Shown one piece after another: positions 1-12,200 of a stretch of 64,000 nt of DNA; positions within the stretch are counted from its first letter, which is position 1; each line of letters opens with the position of its first letter. Made by a program: the position numbers and the translations under genes. Location of the stretch: NCBI GenBank assembly GCA_022316685.1, contig JAKJHU010000033.1, forward strand, positions 3,772,321-3,836,320, given 5' to 3'. A model generated the notes under the pieces. That model did no database searches, had not been told where the DNA came from, and saw only the letters and a program-made list of their open reading frames with translations. The stretch comes from Progne subis subis. Taxonomy: Eukaryota > Chordata > Aves > Passeriformes > Hirundinidae.

Positions 1-680
1 GGGGGAGCGGGGGATCGCCCTTTCCCGCCGAACGCGGGGCCGTGGCCGCCGCCGAGCCGCGGGCGGGGAAGCGGGGGGCGGCGGCGGCCGGAGGCCCCGA
101 GCGCTCCCCGCCTGGCGCGGCCGGCCCGGGGCCGCGGGGGGAGCGCGGGGCCGCGGCCGGCGGCGGGATGGGGCGGTGCGGGGGCACCGCAGAGCCGAGG
201 GGGAGCTCGCCCGCGGGTCTGCGCCAGCTCTCCGCCGGGGGAGATGCTGCAGTGCCGTCGTTCTGCCTCGGCGCCGGGCTGAGGAGGAGGACGGCGCTTT
301 AAATAATGCGCCTCCGCTCCGAAACTCCGCTAATCAAATAAAACCTGGGGAGTAATCGTCGTAACTGCGGATCGTCCTTGCTCCGCCGCAAGGCTCGGGA
401 CTCCCTGCGCGTCTCGGAAAACTTCCTAAAATCTGCGTTATCGAGGGGGTTTAGAGTGGCTGGCGGTGCGGAGAGCCCGGGGTTGTGCTTCCCGGTGCGG
501 GCTCAGGCATTCCGGTCACGGCAGCGCGGACCCACCGGCGTGACCAGCATCAGCCCGGCGCCGCTCGCTGCCGCGGGCTCGCCGTGACCATCCCAGCCCC
601 CTGCTCCGTCCGCGGCTTGGAATTATCTCCATTATGTGCTTGTCTTGGCGGGGAGGAAATTCGGGATCGCTCCCTTGAAC
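1..680. promoter_or_regulatory. CpG island, probable promoter and first exon, cut by the left edge
   Basis: CpG dinucleotides are extremely dense in the first 300 bases and stay frequent to about 680, after which the sequence abruptly becomes CpG-poor and AT-richer. In vertebrates such islands usually mark a promoter and first exon. The first 300 bases are almost pure G+C, then come TTTAAATAATG at about 298-306 and a moderately GC-rich shoulder. One frame is open from the left edge to a TAA at 300-302, with an ATG in good context at 168 (GGCGGGATGG), but stop codons are rare in such GC-rich DNA, so this is weak coding evidence. No strong splice donor is visible inside the island; TCT|GTAAGG near 891-896 is the best nearby candidate. 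The direction of transcription and the gene are not identified. Confidence 0.85.
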
Positions 681-1947
681 TTTAGGCTGCAGAAATGAGG
701 GTTTACGATGGGCCTTTCGGGAGTTTGTTCCTCGGTGTCGGTCAGTTTTCATCTCGCGTTGGAAAGGTTGTTCAGGAATTCAGAGCGGAGTTAGCAGGCA
801 GTGTTCGCTGCAGGCTTCGGGGCAGGCGGTGTCTGCATGGCTGAACGATGGGATTTTGGCAGGGAAGCCCTGGAGTGGCTCTGTAAGGAGGGTAGAGCAT
901 GCCTTAAAAGCAACGAGTCGGCCGTGGAGGTGGGTTGTCTCTGTCTTCTCAGCATCATTATGTTACAGGCAGGTTGAGCCTGAATCTGCTGGTTTTCATT
1001 CACATGTCCTGGACTCGTGTCTGGAGGGTAGTGATGTGATACCAAGTGGAGGAAAAGTGTGTAGGCATGTGCCTCATCTGCATGGTTCCACTATGTGGAG
1101 GAGTTAAGTTAAAAAAAACCCCAAATAGATAAAATCAATGGCAATAAATATCTGTGCAAAAAAAATGAATGGCCAAGGGTTATAAAAGCATGAATGTATG
1201 GAATTGCTGAATTGTGTGGGAGAAGTTGCTGCTTAAATGAGCTTTGGTACCAGAGGAATGAAGCTGACAAATATAACCTCAGCCTTTCAAAGAGCGCTTT
1301 GGTGTGCCTGGGGCAGCTTCAGGCTGTCTCACTTCCCTTCTGGTCCAGTTGCTGCTGACTGGAGTGAAGCACAGGTGTGGCACAGGTATGGCTCCGCGTG
1401 ATCTGCTGGGAAGGGACGGTGGTGGCTTTTGGGGGAGCGGTGCAAGACGGGGCAGGTTCTGCTCGTGTCTGCTTCGACAGCACTTTTGCTGTGAAGGACT
1501 CCCTCCTGCTTCCCTGCCAGGGTGTGCCTTGCACCAGGGAGTTCTCAGGACTGCACACCCGGCCACTTCAGTGGCCTTGCTGGCTGGAAACTGTGTGAAC
1601 AAATTGTACAAACCTCCTTAGTGGCATCCAGTACTTGCAGGGAAAGAAAATGTTAGCCCAGGGAACAGCGTGAGCTCTTTGGATGTTATCAGACAAGCTC
1701 CTCAGTGCTGATTTGAGTAAGAAGTGCATGTATTTCTCAATGAAACAAAATGGTAATTGTGTGACTAATAGAGTATACCAATTTTAACTTTAGGTGTTGT
1801 CATGTTAATGCTTTTAGTGTTACTTGCATTATTTCTCAGAAGGTATCATTACTTGAATTTAGTTTTTGCTGGAAGAATGTGAAGTCCCTGGCAGGAAGGG
1901 GTGGGCTGCTTAGGGGTTGAGTGTTTAATGATAGAGGTTAGTGCACA

Positions 1948-1964
1948 ATGATGATGATGATGAT
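1948..1964. repeat. Short (ATG)n microsatellite
   Basis: Five consecutive ATG units followed by AT, in otherwise non-repetitive sequence. Confidence 0.8.
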
Positions 1965-4298
1965 TAAGCACGTCCTTAATTCCTGACCAATAGATGGAGC
2001 GCTGCTATGCTTTAGGATATCTGGGGATTTAATGGTCTCTTGGTTAAATCAGTCATTATCCTTGACTCTTGCCTGAGGATTGAGGCAGCTGACATTATTT
2101 AAGGGAAAGGTGATTTTAGGGTGGTGCATTTAAGCTGTCAGGTACACCACAATCATCTAACCCAAAGAGAAGGTCCAGGTGATGCCTCTGATGCCCCAGG
2201 CTTTGCAGTGTTTGTAGGGTGGTTGGACTGGAGCGATGGGGGAACTGGGGCAGTTTCACTGCCTTGGCCAGCAATGTGTTCTGCATCCCTTGTGAGCCTT
2301 TGCTGGTTATGAAATGAGCTGTTGGACAGGGCTGGCTGAACCCAGCTGGGCTCGGTGTAGCTGTGCTGGAGCAGTCCCTGTTGCATGTGATGTTAGAGGT
2401 GACATTGCACGCAGGGGCCTGCCTGCTTTTGTTCAGCTCCACTTGTTAGAGGCCAAATGACCTGGCATAAGTCTCTGTTTGCTGTGAAAATCGTGAGAAA
2501 TTGACACGTAAGAGATGAGAAATGAAGACAGTTTTGAGAAAGGCCAGCATTAGTTTGTTTCTCTTTGTGAGGGGAATGTTTTACGGATCAAGAACTGAAC
2601 TGAAAGAAGGCAAAAGGCTGCTAGTTTTTCCCTTGTTGAAGTCATCATTGCCAGTTAAAACTGCAGCGCTGTCCTTGCTGCACTGTGGATGTTGCTGGAA
2701 TGATAATGCTTTAAAAAAACAATTTTCGTTTAGGGGAATAGCTTGTTTCACTTTGAGATGGTGCATAAAACTGCCTTTTTGCTAGCTTTTTTTAAACTGG
2801 ATACGAATTCTAGTTTCTTTAAAAGATGTCCTGTAACTCTAGCAGCCATAGTAACCTCTGGCTATTATTTCCCTTGTAAATCAATTTTGCATTTTCATAG
2901 TGCTGCTGTTTCAAAAACTGAGTCAGTCATTGTTTTGGTATTGGCTTAGAAGAATGCAATCTTATATTTTTTAATAACATTGCTTCCCATTACATCACAG
3001 GCTTTTCTTCAAGCTATGTTTTGAAATGCCTGTTGCCATATGGGAGTTGGTGGTAGATGGTGGTGTGGCTTCTGGTAGGATTCTTGGGGTTTTGTTGTCT
3101 TTTGTGTAGTGTTTTTTAGCAGATGAAGATGAATAAAAGCTACTTGACCCTTAGGGAACAAGCAGTAACTTACTCATTGTGTGTTAATATTAGTTCTGTT
3201 TGCCCACAGAGTCTACTCTGGTTCGGTACTAACTCTGAGTCACTTGACATGTGGGAAAACAACTTTTGTTTCTTTTCTGTATTCAAGACAACAGCGTGTC
3301 ATTGTACACCATCACAAATGGGATTTTGAGGGATTTCATTTAAAGATATCTTAGCAAGTACATGGCTTTTTTGTAGATAATTTATGATCCAGGTTATTAG
3401 TTAAGAGAAACAAATTTTAATTGGTTAGATAAGAAAGTGTGTTCAGTTATGGCATGCTCTTAATCTGGGCTGGTGGCAGAGGGATGGCGGTTCAGAACTG
3501 TAGAGTAAACTGGAAAATGTTGGCTACTAAAAAGTTGAGATTTTCTAGAGATTCATTGAGAATTTGGGTAGTGGGAGAAGGCTTGAGAGCATCAGACCTC
3601 AGTGGGAGAGTGGTGGCTCCTGGTGTTTTATTCCCCCCTGGATCTTGACAATCTGGTAAATATGATTTAGGTATCTGTTTATTTAAGAAAGACTCTGGGA
3701 GCATATTAAACATAGCTTGTGTCTTATGGTAGCAATGTCAATTCTGCTGGACAAGGATGCAATCAGCTGTTACAAAGTGCTAATTAGGGAAATATTCTAA
3801 TAGCCTCATTCATTGTTCTCCTCTCTTAAACTGTTGTGGTCTTGGCTAGGAAGAAACTTTTCTTGCCTTGTATTGTCTAACTGCTAAAATCCAAGTGCCC
3901 TCAAAGCAGGAGGCAGTTTTCATGTGAGTCAGCAGGCTGAGGTGAAGATCCGTCAGTCACAGGCTGGTGTGAGAGCTGGGGCTTGCTTTGCAGCGCTTCT
4001 TGACCCACACACAGCAGCTAACAGCTGGTAAATCCCTTCTCCCTTGTGCAGCTGGAATCCCCTGAAGTTCCTTCTCCAGCTGAAGTACGTGGCAGTCCTG
4101 AGCAGCTCGGAGCTGACAGCACTTTGCTGCTGTTCCTGTTGTTGCTGTGCTGCCCTGAAAGAGTACCTGGTGTTACTGGCAGTGCTTCAGCCAAGAGCTG
4201 AACTGTGCTGTGCTCACCAAACCAGAACGAGTCATTGAATTGCTTTGAAAGTCTCTGCTTGTTGTCTTCATCCATACCTGTAATAACTGATCTCAAGC

Positions 4299-4330
4299 TT
4301 TTTTTTTTTTTGCCTTTTTTTTTTTTTTTT
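4299..4330. repeat. Interrupted poly-T tract
   Basis: Thirteen T, then GCC, then sixteen T. A simple low-complexity tract. Confidence 0.85.
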
Positions 4331-4587
4331 AATATTAATACATATATTCAAGTGCTAAATGATATGGGAGTTCTGTTGTTTTGCTTTTATTTGACTTTTT
4401 TTCTTGTAGAAAACAAGTATCCATCTACATATCATCCATTGCTATTACACTAAACACAGCACAGGTTAGAGGCCAGGTGGACCTGCATATTCTGTTTGCA
4501 AATGCACAGTAAATGTCTGTCCTGCAAGGAGGGTGCTTACCACCCAACCTGCATGTGTCCTGATGGCAGATAGAGTGCAACATAGGA

Positions 4588-4611
4588 AAGCTTACTTGAT
4601 AGGTAAAGCTT
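4588..4611. repeat. Small inverted repeat
   Basis: AAGCTTAC is followed after seven bases by GTAAAGCTT, its reverse complement with one inserted A. The two arms could pair as a short hairpin. No function is implied. Confidence 0.5.
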
Positions 4612-7600
4612 GCTTAACTGTTCAATACAGTCAAAGCAAGGAAGGAAAAATATAACTTTAAATATATATTATATCCTACCCTGCAAATGTAGACCAGCCT
4701 TTTTCTTTTGACATCTTTAGAAGTCATGGAAGAATGCTGTGGGAGCAGTTTGGTTCTGAAGTTGTCTGTGTGATTCAAATAAATAGTTTCTAGAGCACTG
4801 TAAGTTATAAACTGGCTGGGTTCAGAGAAATTGCTGGTATTAATGCAAGTCATTTCATATAATCCAGTATCCCAGTACTGTCTTAACAACCCATATGATG
4901 TTTTAGTCTTTATGGATGTATATATACAAAAACCCTCTATATTTATAAAGAGCGTCACTAAGGCCACTAAGTCAAGTATTTGAAAGCTGGTAGTGCTTTC
5001 CAAAGAAAATATTCTCAATTTAAAAATTAAATTACAGCATTGGAAAGTACGCTTAGGAGCCCTGATGTCAGAAAGACAGAAGGGTTTTGGCTCAGATGCT
5101 TCAGATCTAGCAGACACTTAGCAGAGGCAACCTTCATCTTAACATATGAAAAATTGGGTGAAATTGAAAATAGAATTTTGGGACGGAAACGGTGGACAAT
5201 ACTAGGCAGTGCATCCAGCCCTGTGTAGAACTGAATACAATAACTTGACAGTATTGACCTCACAAGTACCTTTGTTTTTTCCTGACTCAGATACACAACC
5301 ATTTTTAGGAGTGTTAATGAATTGTTTAACAATTTCTCCGGGCTCCTGGTCAATGCTAAAACAGGAGTAAAACACAGATTAAGCAAGCTGCCTTTCAGTA
5401 TTATTTAAATTATTGCTACACACCAGGCAACATAGCATATATGCTGTGTATCCTAAACCACCAAAACCTAACCTAACATTTTATTCTTGGAACGTACAAA
5501 CTGTGTTTGGAGGTGTACCCTGTGGAGGGTCAGATCAAGTGTTTTCAAATGATTGTTTTCAGCTCTATTGGCTACAGTTCTTTGAAGTTGCTGAGATTTA
5601 AGGTGTAAGAACCTGTATATAGAAATAATACCTGGCATTCCTGTGCTATATTAGCATATTGTAGCTCTCCTTATGCAGCATTACTGCAATCATAAAAGAA
5701 TACCTAGTTCAATATATATTTCTGTTACTGTGTTTAAATTGTGATAGTACCCACAGCAAGCCCATCATCCTGTTTCAGATCTTGATTGCAGGTGAAGCTT
5801 TGCACTAATTACCTGGTTAAGGGATAATTGTCTTTGCAGTTAATCTGTACAATTTCTGGCTTTCAACTGCAACTGTCTTTAAATACCTAAATATGTCTAA
5901 AAATATAGGCAAAGGCAAAACTCATTTGGTAACTCAAATGTTTTTGGACCCAGCCATCAGGGCAGAAGGCAGAGATGTTCAAGATCTTTAATTCAGCTAC
6001 TAAATAGAAGCTGTTCCCCCCTACGGCAGACTGTGTTTTCAGGCCAAAGTCTGTGTAACTATCTTATTCCTAAAGCTACTGAGGTTGTAAAAGCATTTGT
6101 GGGTATGTGTTAATTTTTTTTATTATTTTTTCTCCGTTGCCATTGGTGGGCATAATACTGAATACAAATGAGATTTCTTATGGATGTGCTGGTTGGAATG
6201 GGTTGGCTGTGCAGAGCTGTTTGTCTTTGACACGTAGCTGACTTGGCATTCAAAGAACATGTGCATGTTCTGTGTTAAATGGCTTAAGGACTGGAGTGAC
6301 ACAGTTGGAGAGCTTGGCAGATACCTCTGTGTGTGCATGATTTGGAACAAAAAACTCTATATTCTAAGACAAACTGTCCAAAGTAGATCTCTCAGTCAAA
6401 TTTTCATTTTTTTTTTTTTTTATTGCAAATATTTAATCCTGAGCATCTCAAGAAGAAAAAAAAGGACTTGTGATGCATGTTGTAATGATAGCTAGAACAA
6501 TGTTTTGTAAAGCCCAGTACGTCTGTAACAAGCAAAAGCCCTCTTTAGGTGTTTGTTTTGTTCCTTATCGGCCTGATCAAAAGCATGGGTCTGGTATGGA
6601 GCATAAAAAAAGGCAGAAGAACTTGCAAATACATTGAAATTTATGGTGTTTCAAAATAAATGAACCCAGCACAAAAGCAGAAACCAAAGCAAGTGGTCTG
6701 GCAGTCAGGTTCCCCCCTCCATTTTTTTACTCTGTTTCAAACTTTGTTTAAATACTTTTGCAGCATGCAGAGATTGAATACATCTGTGTAGCACTAGCAT
6801 CAGAGAGTCTGTGCTCTAAAACAGGTTAGTTCAAGAAAAAAAAATCTTGAAATGAATCCAGGTAGCTTCTTAGTTAAAACATATCAAATAACATAAAGCA
6901 CGTGAACTCAAGGCAGCTCAGTTTAACTATATAAAACATTTAAGCTGTAAAGCGTCAGGAGGTTTTTTTTATAGGTGCCTGGGTAATTTACCCTGAGGTG
7001 GCAGAGGGGCAGATTGGGTTGGTTCCCTTTTTACATCAGATGTGTTCCTGTGAGCCAAGAACTTGGGGAGAAACTGAAGTTCTCCTTCCTCTTTAAAGTG
7101 TTGTTGCGTGTACATTATGCTCTTTGTGTGTGTTTGCTTAAACTTAGATGTTTTTAAAGATCAGTGCCCCTCATTTTAACGTGTCCTAAGACAGCTCCCT
7201 TCAAAATACTAAGGGCTGGATTTTGAAGACTGCTTAGTTCTTCTCAAGCACTACACCATTCAAAATGGAAGCTTTTGCTGTCTGGTCAGCAGAAAGTGTT
7301 CTTTTTCCTTACCATTTCTAACATGAGTGTTTTATTGCACGTCAGTGCTTCTAATCAAATCAAGTGGGGCTTAATGTATTGCCTGGTGGGATCCTGTGTC
7401 CTTCAAAGTATCTTAAGTCTGAAAGTCTCCAGTTACCTGAATCAAGGCACTGTCTCTCAAACAATGGACCAAAGTGGCTGATGGAGATCATTGAGTGTGG
7501 TTATTTCTTCTGTAGCACAGAGGTATCGTCCAGCAAGAGTGGACAGCATTTCAGCCCAGTGCTTTGGGAACCCTTTGCTTAGATGTGGAGATTTCCATCT

Positions 7601-8058
7601 GAGGAGAGATTTGGTAAACACACAGAGCAGACCTTGGAGTGAAAGGGAGGGAGAGCTCTGAATGGAGACAGGAGGCAGGAGCACTCTGCTCTGCAGGCAG
7701 GGTCAGCAGGAGCCCAGGCTCATCCAGGGGCTCTAGTGCCAGCAGCTTCATCTGCCTGCTCCTTTCCTAGAGCTGGAAGAACAGACAGCCTAGCCCAGCC
7801 CAGCTCATATGTATCAGCAGAGCAATGTGTGTATGGGCAACCCTTTCCGAGAATCTAGAGTGCTATGTGGCATTTGTCACCAAGTTTGGCTCTGTGAGCT
7901 GTTGCACAGGAACCCAAAAGGCAGACCAAAGTATATTAGTCTTATTGTCCCAATACTTGTCTTGGGAGATTCTGTCTCTCCACTAGGAAGAATTATCAGT
8001 TTCCTTGTTGAAAAGGGTTGAAATTCTCCCCTTTACGGGAAACAATATTTTAAAAATT

Positions 8059-8074
8059 AAACAAACAAACAAAC
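8059..8074. repeat. (AAAC)4 microsatellite
   Basis: Four AAAC units. Related AAAC tracts occur at 29681-29704 and 50691-50728. Confidence 0.85.
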
Positions 8075-8556
8075 CCCAAATGTATCACTTCCTTTCCTAT
8101 TAATATTAGCTAGTATATTGAATAAAACTGATGTATGTATAATGTTGATTAAAAAGAACTGGCTAATGGTGAGAGTAAGAATAAAAATTTATTTATAGCC
8201 TGTGTTAGCCTTTAACAAGAGAAAATAGCTTGAGGTAGAGCATGTAACACTAGTGTCTGGCTACTATCAAACATGCTGCAAATATATAGTAACAGATATT
8301 GTGTGCAGTAAATTTATCTTTGTAGTGGAAACCTGATGTTGTTGCTGTTCCCAGGGGCTAAGTTGAATTACATTATTACCGAGGTTGAGCTAACAGAGCT
8401 TTGCTTATAGTATACATACAGACAAGGCGGTTCTTCACAGAGAGGTGACCTCTGCTGTATTTTGGTTTCAGATTTCACAGGGACCCATTTCAAAGTTTTT
8501 AGCTTCAGTCCACACCCTGCTGGTAGCTAGCTATAAAACTCTCTTTGAAGTAAGTT

Positions 8557-8572
8557 AAAAAAAAAAAAAAAA
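8557..8572. repeat. Poly-A tract (A16)
   Basis: Uninterrupted run of sixteen A with no retroposon body recognisable in front of it. Confidence 0.85.
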
Positions 8573-8873
8573 TCTGTCGTTTATTACTTTATTAAAGTCA
8601 GATAAAGGTCATTTGTTTACTCCTTTTGTGATATACACTGCTTCCGCTGTTCCTTGTCAATAGAAGTGATACTTGAAAGATGTAACTACAGCTACAAAAT
8701 TACTGGTTGCAGTGTGCAAATACGTAGTGTAAGTAATTAGCTTTTTAATGCCTCTTCCGTTTATTAGTTAACTTGGAGAATGTGCACAAGCATATTGTGC
8801 TAGGGAAGCTGTTATGGGTGACATGGCATAATGTAGAGTACTCGCTCCAAGGTTATTCCACCTTCTCTCTAAA

Positions 8874-8911
8874 CTTTTTTTGTGTGTGTGTTTTGCTCTC
8901 TCTCTCTCCCC
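8874..8911. repeat. Compound T / (TG)n / (CT)n tract
   Basis: Seven T, then five TG units, a short spacer and a CT run ending in CCCC. The plus strand is mostly pyrimidine apart from the G of the TG units. Confidence 0.8.
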
Positions 8912-9230
8912 AAAACCAATTTAAAGCACCAAATGAAAGCCCTGTAATCCTGTTTAAGAACCCTGTAGAATAAGAAGTCTGTATGTCACCATTGCAATAA
9001 ATATAATCACCTCTTTGATGCAGTCGCTCCTCTCTAGGACCGATTTCCATCCTGATTGAGGTATTTGGGTCGTACATTACAACCGAGCTAAAGGGGATAT
9101 CCTGCTCTTCCCTCCTGGCCCTGTGGTCCTGCCTCACCCTCTCTTGTGTAAGCCCTGCTGCCCGCTGAACTTGTGCAATTCACTGTGAACAGCAGCAGCA
9201 AAGCTCCTCTCTCCCCTCTGACTGCATTAA

Positions 9231-9263
9231 CTCTCTTTAATGAGTTGGATTAACTCAAGAGAG
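9231..9263. repeat. Bulged inverted repeat with a 12-bp stem
   Basis: The left arm is CTCTCT (9231-9236) plus TGAGTT (9241-9246), separated by a TTAA bulge. The loop is GGATT. The right arm AACTCA plus AGAGAG (9252-9263) is an exact complement of both blocks. The inner TGAGTT/AACTCA hairpin alone is perfect. Confidence 0.7.
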
Positions 9264-12200
9264 GGTTGAGTGAGCACTAGGGTGTGTGCAAGGTGTCAGG
9301 GGCAATGGGGAGAAGCAGGGAAAAGGGGGAATAAGAGGATGGGGCACTGTCAGTGCTGGGCTCCAGCCCCTTGATCCTCGTGTGGTGATAGCTCTGCAGC
9401 CAGGCACTGCCTGCAGTGCTGGGAGGCAATGAAAACCGAGCCTGGGAGGTGTTGGTGAGCCGAGTCTTCTGCAGTGGGACTGGCTGGTAGGAGAACAAGG
9501 ATGATCAAACTCTTTCTCTCGGCTTTGAGATGCAGTGTAACATCCCCCAGATTTTGAGGTTCCCCCTTACCTTCCCAGTGCTCTCAGAATCTGATGGGGG
9601 GACAGTCATGTTTAAAGGGAGATTCTGGGATAAATGCAATGTTTTGGGAAAATGGCGTAATTTCAAAAATGTTTTCATTAAAATAATCTCAGCATGCTAG
9701 GCTGTGTGGCTCCCATATCCCACTGTGTGACTGCCAGTGGGTGACAATCCTGTGTGGTGTGCTTGTCTTGGGTCCTTGGTGTTGCTTTCCACTGCAGCCA
9801 TCCCTGACCTCCAGAGCCAGCAGTATCCACACATAGCACAAGATGCACAACTAAATTTTCTACAGTAAAAGTCAAAGGTTTGCACTACTGGGTAGTGTAT
9901 ACCATTGCTTGTCTTACTTTTTTTCTTTATTTCTTAAGTTATGTGTAAGAAGTGGAGGCTAAATACTGCCATAGGAGAATTTTATTACATCAGGTAGGCC
10001 ACACTGTCTAAATGTATAGAACAAATTCTTTCTTTGGTGAGAGGGAAGGGTGGGGCTGCTCTTGGTTCTAGTAATGAACTTCTGCATATGTTTACAAGAT
10101 AACTCTATATAAAAGAGTTCAGAATTCCATTGAAGAAAATGTATACAAATAAGTTGCTCAGCATATCTCAGCGAGCCGCACAAACTGCGTAATTCTAGCT
10201 GGCAGCCTCTTACGAGCCTTTGACAATGGCATTGCCTCTCTTCTCCTTCCATCCAGGTTCTCATCAGTTAAACCATGTGTAAGAAAACCTAGCGTTGCTA
10301 GAAACAAACTTGGCAGAAGAATTGTTTTAGAAGTGTAATGCTGAGTTCCTAACAGCAGAAAGCTGCTTGCTGTTGGAGTTGACTGAAATTGTTCCAGTGG
10401 GTGAGTGATACAAGTTCTCACTGTGAATAGCTGTCCTGCAGATAGCACTTTATTGTCTTCAGTGCCAAGTCCTCCCAGCTTTCTCCTGCACCTCTCTTCT
10501 CCTTTTTTCTCTTCTCCTAGCTGCAGTGAAGAATTGTCTTCCAATGTTTGCATTTTCTCCTGTTTCATATGATATGCAGGCTTCAGTGTAGAGACTTAAG
10601 GAGTCTTATCAAAGTAATACTGGCTCAGTCAGAGTAAAGATGCTTTAGTTAAATAGACTATGGCTGTGTTTAAAAATAGCAGCTCTAGCTGTGTCAGCGT
10701 GTTGGACAACCTGATACTGACTTCAAAAGAAAGAGCTTCTGAAAATTACTTTGCCTGTTGCAGTATTGCCCCAGTGTGAACTTGGCTTCTGTTGGCAGCA
10801 TTTTGGTGTCAGATAAACCGAAACAGAGCCCCCAGATTTTAAAAGTGAGTAGCCAAACAGCTTCAGAGAGCTTGTTGTAGTGGGCACCTTTTGAATGCCC
10901 AACAGGAGCAGCAGCACTTTTGCTCTTGTTCACAGTTGTCAGAACAGCTTTGGGTGCAAAAACCACCCTCATTTAAGCTCAGTTAGTTTTGGGTTCTCAG
11001 CTGTTGGATGTTTGTGGTAAGAAGGTGGTGTGGGCATCTCCCAGCCCAAGATCTGTGTGACTGCCATGCTTACACACATGTAACCTGTTGCTTTCTTGTG
11101 ATAGTATAATGTGTGCAGGGGCTTCCTAGTAATTCCTGTGCAATTATCTCATTTTGCCCCAGCCATGGTGTGTCTCTGACTTCTGCTGCCTTTCTGAAGA
11201 CTCATTTAAAGCACTGATGTTCTTAAAAAGTCTGGCTAATGAGAACTTTTTGAAAATACTTTGTGTATCTGCTGTTTATTCTGGTTTTTTACGGTTCTTG
11301 TCATGTGTGGGTTTTCTGTCCTTCTTTTTGTTTCTTGGCAAGGAGGACAGTACTACATTCTTGTACCAAGAGGAAGAGTATTAAGCCTACTCATAAAAAG
11401 AAGATTTATTATCAAATGTAGGTTTTCATTTTGTCCATTGGAAATTTTTTTTTTTTCCAGCTCTAACCATACCCAGATTACTGGCTTCATTCATATGGTT
11501 GTATCAAGTTTGGATGCTGTCTTTGTTAAATTACAGCTCCTGAGGGTTTTCTGTTACAGAGGTTTCTTCAGTCAGGGGAAATGAGGGTATAATAAAGAGG
11601 ATTCAAGGACCGGACACAATGATTCCATATAACTGAAACAAACAATGCCAGATTTGGCTGATGTTGGATTTTCCATCAAACTTTTTTATTGGTGTTCATT
11701 CATTTTACTTTAAGTAGAGTTTAAAATTGATGCAGCTGGAGTGCCTGAAGGAACTGAGAGACCAATAGCAGATGATTTGGGCAATACTTCTAATCACTAT
11801 ATCCTATCTTTGTGCATTTATTTTGAATTCTGGCTTACTCAGGAAGCTGACTTGATTCAAATGCTATTAGAGCAGTAAATCCAACAGGAGACATCCAGAT
11901 TCACTGAAAGGACTATCACTGAAGCCAGTGTAACCGACCTGACTGAGCCTGGGGTTTCTGAAACACTGATTCCAAGCATTGAGCTCATGCTTTTTGGGAA
12001 GCAGTGCTGTTTTCTGGCAGAGTGAGTACCTGACCTTCATTTGTCACCTCTTGCTTGCTGCAACTCTCTTAGCTATTATTGGTATATTTTGTGTTTTACT
12101 ACAGTTATAAAATGTTATTAACTGTAATGTGCTAAAATAGGGATCAAATAATCTGAATGCACTTCAGGATGTGAGCAAATTTGCTGTGAGATTCTATAAA

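Noticed and set aside
42..302. Open frame through the left CpG island
   Set aside because: The listed start is GTG, and stop-free frames are expected in DNA this GC-rich. The alanine/glycine/arginine-rich product is what random GC-rich sequence gives.
4614..5117. 167-codon minus-strand open frame, the longest in the window
   Set aside because: AT-rich composition, no domain, no splice or promoter context. A rough estimate gives about one frame of this length by chance in 64 kb of such DNA.
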